Made by a program: the position numbers and the translations under genes
Notes under the pieces: model-generated
Database searches by the model: none
What the model saw: only the letters and a program-made list of their open reading frames with translations
What the model was told of the DNA's origin: nothing
Shown: positions 57,575 to 64,000 of the stretch, piece by piece
How positions within the stretch are numbered: the stretch's first letter is position 1
How the letters are laid out: each line of letters opens with the position of its first letter
Assembly: GCF_000276665.1 (NCBI RefSeq)
Contig: NW_004955447.1
Location: forward strand, 16,934,854 to 16,998,853
Origin: Chinchilla lanigera
Taxonomy: Eukaryota > Chordata > Mammalia > Rodentia > Chinchillidae
Direction: 5' to 3'
Length of the DNA stretch: 64,000 nucleotides

Positions 57575-57805
57575 GAAGAACGCAAAAAGACTTGGACAAG
57601 AACATTTGCAGCTGTTTTATTTATTGTTTTTGATAGCCCTAGACTGGAAGCAACTCAAATGTCCATCCACTGGGAGATAATTAATTAAGTTGTGGCATGT
57701 TAGTTCATAGGATGGAATGCTACACCGCAAAGAAAAATTAAGTACTGATGTTTTATGAATAACACAATGAATCTCAAAGACACAATGGTGAGGAAAAGAA
57801 TAACA
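57575..57805 (+). mobile_element. L1 3' UTR fragment
   Basis: 'gcaactcaaatgtccatcca', 'taattaagttgtggcatgtt', 'ggatggaatgctacaccgca' match L1 3' text. Confidence 0.6.
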
Positions 57806-59076
57806 GTAATAGCATTCTCTCTGCCATTTCTCCCCCTATAATTTTAGTCACTGATGGACAACCACGGACTTGAAAATATTATATAGGAAATTTCAGAAAT
57901 GAACAAGTCATAAGTGTTAAGTTGTACATCATTCCAAGCAGCATGACGAAATCTTGCGCTATTTCATGACACCCACCTGGAGTGTGGCCTGTCTCTTTGT
58001 CCAGTATATCCAGGATGTATATAATGACTGTCCGCTGTAGTCACCGTCTTTGTTTTCAGGTTAACTATTGTAGTATCTCCATGGTTGTGTTTGAGTAACA
58101 CTTTGCTAAAAATGGCCCTATAGTGCAAACTCTCTTTACAATATATTGTTACAATTATTCTATTAAGTATTATGGTATTAGTCACTTACTGAGCCTATCT
58201 CACTTGTGAGATAGGAATACCTGTCTCATTCATGTAGCTCCATGCACTCCAGGGTAACCCTTTATCCAGCTGTAGCTTCTAAAGAAGCAACAGGAGTATT
58301 CAAAACATTAAGGCAATGCCGTGTGGAGTGGCTCAACACAACGTCAGCTCTCTGTCTGATCCTTGTTAGCCTGAAGAGGATGGGATGGGGGCTTTCCCTA
58401 AACCCGCTAGACAGAGTCACTCACTGCGGAGCTGACATGGAGGAGGGGTACCCAGTGGATCAACACAGTGCACCCAACAAGAGCCTGTTCCTCCCAGTGC
58501 TGACTTCGGGAGCTAATTCAGAAGTGCAGGGCAGAAAGCAAAGTTAGGGAGAGACAGCGAGCCCACCATAGTCACGAGCTTCCACGTTTCTGGGCGGTGT
58601 CAGAGTCAGGGAAGCACAGGCTGTGCTACTGAGGACACTGGGTTCTATCCTGAGGAGTCCTTCGCCTAGGGAATAGTCAGAGAAGCACTGGCCACCTGGG
58701 AAGCTCAGGATAAAGGGCTTTAGAGCAGGCGGGGGAACTAGAGGCAGGAGTGTTGTCCAGGTCCGCTGGGTGCTTGTCCCCCTCCCCCCTCATGAGGACG
58801 TGATAGACCGGTCTGTGAGTCTGGTGTTTGTAAACTGTCTCACAGGTGGCAGCCCACAGATTGTGAGTCCTTCCTGCTGATTGGGTGAGCCGCGGCGGAA
58901 AGGACAGCGGCCGAGTGAGTCCTGCTGTCTTCCCTCACCTCCGGCAGAGCCCTGTCTTCACAGACTGCCACCTGCAGCTGTGTATCCTAGAGGATAGAAC
59001 ATCAGATGGGCTGCACCTCCTCCAGCTGTGTCTGGCTCAGAAGAAGCTGTGTCTTCTGAGCTGTGTCTGGGCTAGA

Positions 59077-59080
<4 letters not shown>
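57806..59080. other. Unassigned sequence
   Basis: No gene or certain repeat recognised. Confidence 0.35.

Positions 59081-59122
<42 letters not shown>
59081..59122. repeat. (GT)n microsatellite
   Basis: About 42 bp of uninterrupted GT repeats. Confidence 0.97.
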
Positions 59123-60044
59123 ACAACACATTCTAGAACCTGATGGATGTGTGCCTAAAGGAAGAACAGTACTGCAGAGAGTCCAGGGCTGAGCATGTGC
59201 TTTCAGACACTGCGACACATTACAGGGAGACGAGGGAGGGAGGTGTAGAGGTGAAGGTGGTGCTGGGGGATTCCGGGGAAGGATAGAAGTGTGAAGCCCA
59301 TCACTCGGTTTTCAAAACAAAAACTGCCTAACCAGTGCACAGCCTCGGTGAGCCGAGAGGATGAAAGTGCGGGGCGACTCAGTGCTAAGTACGTGAGAAC
59401 CCAAAAGAGGAGTACCGAGATTTGACAGGGCGGGGAGAAGATGGGAGCTAGTGAGCGGAGAGGGGGTGGCCACTGAGGGCAGAGGAAGAATGCATCACCT
59501 TGAAGAGACTCTTGATTTGGAGCTTGGGGGAAGCAGCTTAAATGTAGACTGCGCAGAGGGAAGGGAGAACATTCCCCGTGCTCAGCCACTCCCTAGTTGT
59601 CGGTCTATATTCCGTTTCTCTCTGGGGTGACAGGTCCCGAGAACGACGTGCCCATGGATGAAAAGAAAAACAAGAAAATCAAGAAAAACAAGAGAGGCTG
59701 TAGCACTGATTACCATTTTTAGTAACCTTTTATTGAGAAAGAGCAAAGGAAGCACCAGGGCAAATAGGAGGACATCAACAGGTTTAGCAAGGACAATACA
59801 ACTCAGTTATCACAGGAATGAGACTTGACTCAGCCATCGTGTTATCATTCCTTCGGGCACATCTCAGCAAAGCATCTAGTGTTGTCCCTGCGGCTTTCCA
59901 CAGGGACACAGGTCCTGCTAACATTTCCTTTACACCAGTGCTTTTGCTAGACTTCCTCTGGAATCAAACAATCCTATGGCTTGGTCAGGCCTGAGGTAAT
60001 TCACTGAAAGATGCACTAAAGAATGTCCTTTTCCACACCTACTC
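59123..60044. other. Unassigned sequence
   Basis: A 128-codon minus-strand frame (59203-59589) has no motif. No repeat family is recognised. Confidence 0.35.
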
Positions 60045-60172
60045 CTGCAACCCTTGGGAAATGACTTGACCTCCCTGAGCCTCAGTTTCCTCATCTGTAA
60101 ATGATGTAAGAAGTCCAACCCCAGAGAGTTGTTATGAATATCACTGAGCCTGTAACAGGCCAGGCCCAGGGG
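60045..60172 (+). mobile_element. MIR SINE
   Basis: 'acttgacctccctgagcctc', 'agtttcctcatctgtaaatg' and 'agagagttgttatgaatatc' are classic MIR text in sense orientation. Confidence 0.85.
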
Positions 60173-60374
60173 CTGCTCACACTGCTCCCTCAGATGTCAG
60201 CGCTACTTATTTTTATTACAAGATACAGAAGCTGATTGTGTTTGCTGGCTCTGCTGCATGGGGGCTGAGATCGCATGGCAAGGCACTGGGTAGAGAGCAC
60301 TAGCTGCCTGCCCCATGGCTCCCTCCTTCTTCCTAACTCCCCTTCCACTTTGTTCCATGTAGCAGTGTTCCTAG

Positions 60375-60406
60375 ACCTCTCTCTCTCTTTCTCTCTCTCT
60401 CCCCCA
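60375..60406. repeat. (CT)n low-complexity run
   Basis: A short CT-rich stretch with few interruptions. Confidence 0.85.
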
Positions 60407-60416
60407 CCACACACTT

Positions 60417-60860
60417 TTTTCAGCTTCCCTTGCAGCTAGTTATTATGCTCTGGCTCATGAGATATAAGCGCTGTGCCTTCTTTGAAGCTTTGTAAGTGAG
60501 CTGGTTCAGCAGGCACCTGTCATCTGCCCTTCCCACTTTCCTTCCTTCTGCTTGTGTGAGATGTAGATGTGATAGCTGAAGCCTCAGCAGCCTGGTTGGA
60601 CATGTTCAGGATGGAGTCATTGAACTAAGGCTGGAAGGGCAGGTGAGGAGCAGGAGGGATGGCATCTGGGTTGCAGATGTCGATGGAAAAGCTACTCTTA
60701 GGCTGTCCGCCTCTGAACTCCTCCGTGAGTGATAACGTAAGCACCTGCACAGTTTACGTCACTGCACCTTCGATACCACCAACTGTGAAGTGGAAATGAT
60801 GCATTTCCCCTTGACCCAAAAACATGATGAGCGGCTGAGCTGGCTGGGTTGATGGCAGAA
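60417..60860. repeat. Possible old mammalian interspersed repeat
   Basis: 'cagcttcccttgcagctag', 'ctggctcatgagatataagc' and 'gatgtgatagctgaagcctc' recall a mammalian-wide repeat whose name I cannot give with certainty. Confidence 0.35.
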
Positions 60861-60929
60861 TCGTGCGTAGACAGCTGGTTCCTTCCCTGCCGTGACCTCT
60901 CTCTCCCTGGCTGAAACACTCTACAGCAG

Positions 60930-61372
60930 GCTGAATGGCGCTCCTAAAGGGGACGTCCGTGCCCTAAACGCTGGAGCCTATGAATGTGCCCGTATATGGA
61001 GAAAGGACTTTTGCAGACATAACTGAGTGAATGTGAAGAGATCATCCTACACTATCTGGATGGGTCTGAAGCACAGTAACAGGTGTTTATTGTTTTAATG
61101 ATAACAGAGGAGAAGACAGAAGAGGAGGAAGCAATGCGACCACCGAGGTGGAGACCTGGTGATGTAGCCACGAGTCCAGGAAGGCTGATTGCGCCAGAAG
61201 CTGGAAGCAGACTGGATTCTTCCCTTGAGCTTGTGGAGGGGATGCGGCCCTACTGACATCCTGAACTCAGGCATCTGGCTTCCAGAACGGTGAAAAAACA
61301 CATTTCTGTTGTATGAAGCCATCTCATTTGTGGTAATTTGTTACAGCAACCCCAGGAATCTCATACAGACCC
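60930..61372 (+). mobile_element. Old MLT-type LTR
   Basis: Follows the mammalian LTR order 'gaaaggacttttgcagacat', 'gaagagatcatcctacacta', 'ggagaagacagaagaggagg', 'gatgtagccacgagtccagg', 'atctggcttccagaacggtg' and 'gtaatttgttacagcaac'. No internal region is present. Confidence 0.65.
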
Positions 61373-64000
61373 ACTGGCACACTACATTCCAGGCTTGTGA
61401 TGAGCAGGGTTGGGGCCCAAACTCTCTATGGCTCCGCAGTAAGTTCTTCTTGAACCTGATGGATGTGTTGCTAAAGGAGGAAGAAGCAGGCCTAGGACAC
61501 TGACATTCCCCACACGTTCTCCTTGCCAGACTCTGGTAAACAGCTGCAGTCCAGCGGCAGCTGTAACCCTGCTAGAGACAAAAGTAAAACCATTTGCAAC
61601 CAGCTGGAGGACACAGCCAGGTCCTCTTTGCTCTGAAATGTCTCAGAGTTTAGAAATCTAAACACATATTCCAGTCTGTCAAATGTCTGGAGGACTGGGA
61701 TATGTTATGTGATTGCATAATGCCGCGCTGGGACACTACTACGTGTCCCTCCACCCCCACACTGGTGGCCCCGAAAGAGAGGAAGTGGCTGCCCAGGAGG
61801 GGCCTAAGATGGAAAACAGGAGGGCAGAGGAGCCGAGGGAAGCTCGCTGGAGAATTGAGAACCCTCTCCTGGGAATAGAAAGAAAACCTGCCTCATGATC
61901 TTTCAGAGAGCTGGGAAGCAAGATAAGGTGGTGCCCACACTGTGGTATCAGTCATGAATTTGAGCCTGGAGTCTTCCTCTGGCCAGGTCTGTATCTTTGA
62001 CCCCACTGCCTGCTTGCCCTGAGGGCCAGCGTGTCACAGAATGCACAGCCACCAGGGCAGAGCTGGTGAGACCCAGACTCACATGTGTGCTCTGCTGAGG
62101 CTTCCTCCCACAGCTCAGCAATGGTGTCACTTTCTAGCTGTTCGACCCAGTAAGATGCTCAGATGTTAAAGAGCAAAACTCCAATTTCATAAATAATCTT
62201 TTCCCCGTGACAGGTTCTCCCCATCCCATAGCCTTCTATTCCCAGTTGCAAAAGACAGGGTAATGACAAAGAAAACCCTGGACCCTGGAATGACATCAGT
62301 AAGCACGCCCCCCAACGTGAGGGGACACTTACTGTGTGTGGCAGAAAAGCGTCTGAGAAGACGCCCGCCACTGGGCAGGGCTTTGGCCTGGCTGAGTAGA
62401 CACATACAGTTAACCATTCCATCCATTATCCTACTATTGGTCTTTGACTCCTAAAATTAGCAAGGGATATTAGATAATCTAATTATGATTGTGCCATCCT
62501 TTATTTAGGATGATAAAAGGGAGCAAGAGATTATCCCCAAGTGGCATATTCTATTAGAAATGTATATGACTGCAAAAGTGACATAACGTCTAAAGAGCAA
62601 CAGTTTAAAAGGAAGAGTTAATTTTTCCTCATATCAAGAAATTCTTTGATGTCACAAGACACCTGCACTATTTTTGCATTTGGTTTTGCCGTCCTAAATA
62701 TGGGGGACTTTCCCCTCATGCTTATTGTCATGTAGTTTCGTGTTAGCTGCAGAAGCTCCAGATATACGTTGTTCAAGGCATAGAAAAGCCAGGGTGGGAA
62801 GAAAGAGCAGCTTTTTCCTTTCATCAAGAAAGCACACTTTCCAGGAGTGTCCCTCACAGTCTCCAGAGAGCCTCATGGGAAGGCACTGCCACGGACCACC
62901 TGGACCTGGCCTGGCAGGTAGGGAACAAGCACCTCCTGGATCTGGGAACCTGCATCCCTAACGGAAGTCGGGCTTAGTTACCAGGAAAAGTTGTGGTGAC
63001 TGAGTGAGTAGTCGGTAGTACTTGTTACAGCTGTTCACAGTGCTTTTTATCTAGATTTGAAAAGTACTTCTTTAATTATGCATTTGGTCATTCACTCAGT
63101 GGACACTGCCCTCTTCTAAATAATAAATTTGAGATGGTTTGGATGACAGAAAATGCTTGCTTTTCAGAAAATGAAGTCCACAGTGGATTTTCCAGGAACA
63201 ACCCGCTTGTTATGCGAGAGGTGTGCAGAAAAGGAGGAAGCAGGTGCGGAAACTGAGGCAGCTCCAGAGGGGAGCCAATGGCAGAACAGAGTCCTAAAGG
63301 GTGACCATGAGCTGGCCCCGAGGCGGAGCAGGCAGGGGCAGAGCAGAGACCAAGTCCTGAGAATGAGAATGTGTTAGGCAGACCAGCTAGGAAACCAGAT
63401 GCCTCTTCACATGTTCACAGCACAGGAATTTGCAGCAGCGGATTGGCCAGCTGGTAGAAAGAGATGCTCAGAGTTAAACGTGGTGATGAGGCCGTGCTCT
63501 GAGTATCAGCAGCTGAACCACCAGTACCTCTGGTAGCGGGAGAAAGAGCCAGAAGCCGAAACCACAGTGGGCCTGTTTGGCAAGAGCTGGAACCACCAGA
63601 AAGATATCGCTGCTGCAGGCTCCACCCACGGTGGCAAGAAGACACAAACCTTGGCTTCTCCCATCTTTCTGTCCTCCGCTACTTTGCCAGCACTTCCTGT
63701 GCCCGAGCCCAGCCAGCTGGAAATCTGTGACCCAAAGCCTGGAAAATGTTGCCCTCAGAGGTCACATGATGGTGGATAAACACAGAGCAAACGAAGGGTG
63801 ACGATGGACGTAGGGCAAACATGCGCAGGACCAGTGCTGCATCTTTAGGGAATTGTGAGCTCGGCACAGGTACAGTTTTGAGAACTGCTGACTTGTCAAG
63901 GTGAACACTGGACGTCTGAAGAAGGAGTTGGCGGTGTGGCCAGCTTCCCTGGGCCTCCCTGGAGCAGACAACGCCGCTTCTGAACCCTTGTGTCATCCAC
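61373..64000. other. Unassigned sequence to the window end
   Basis: No gene or certain repeat recognised. Open frames are at most about 105 codons and overlap on both strands without motifs. Confidence 0.35.

Noticed and set aside
1..64000. CRISPR arrays, bacterial operons or phage genes
   Set aside because: No regularly spaced short repeats are present, and the SINE, LINE and LTR content shows mammalian nuclear DNA.

Overview
The window is nuclear DNA from a placental mammal, almost certainly a squirrel-family rodent (squirrel, marmot or ground squirrel). The clearest sign is a set of tRNA-derived ID SINEs and of composite SINEs in which a B1-like left part is joined to an ID-like right part (B1-dID), on both strands. 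MIR, L2, L1, HAL1, MER5 and MaLR/ERVL-type LTRs fill most of the recognisable remainder. I see no intact protein-coding gene, no functional tRNA or rRNA gene and no CRISPR array. Most open frames are short and look like chance frames, simple repeats or transposon debris. Repeat family names are given from memory of consensus features, not from a search.

Layout. 1-9.4 kb: unassigned sequence, then an old L1 3' end split by two LTRs, a HAL1 stretch, another LTR, an ID element with a clean target-site duplication, and a TTTC/TTCC microsatellite. 9.4-13.1 kb: the most unusual part, a dead but nearly full-length piggyBac transposase of the insect (Trichoplusia ni-like) type. Its zinc-binding C-terminal region plus 3' flank is present as three tandem units of about 360 bp, and the third unit is interrupted by an ID SINE. 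13.5-14.2 kb: a SINE followed by a compact CpG-dense block. 14.2-30 kb: L1, MIR and LTR fragments in mostly unassigned sequence, with one L1 3' end bounded by a perfect 16-bp duplication. 30.4-31.9 kb: one L1 3' end split into three by two solo LTRs. 32-43.5 kb: largely unassigned, with a long purine tract that grew from a SINE tail and a reverse-oriented ERV LTR. 43.5-46.6 kb: a longer L1 (ORF2 end plus 3' UTR) carrying an ID SINE and an LTR, then MIR and B1-dID. 46.6-64 kb: more L1, L2, MER5 and MLT-type fragments, some nested, in unassigned sequence.

No set of genes works together here. The history that can be read is invasion by a cut-and-paste transposon, local tandem amplification of its 3' end, decay by stops and frameshifts, and later SINE insertion. 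Recurrent LTR insertion into L1 3' ends runs through the rest of the window.
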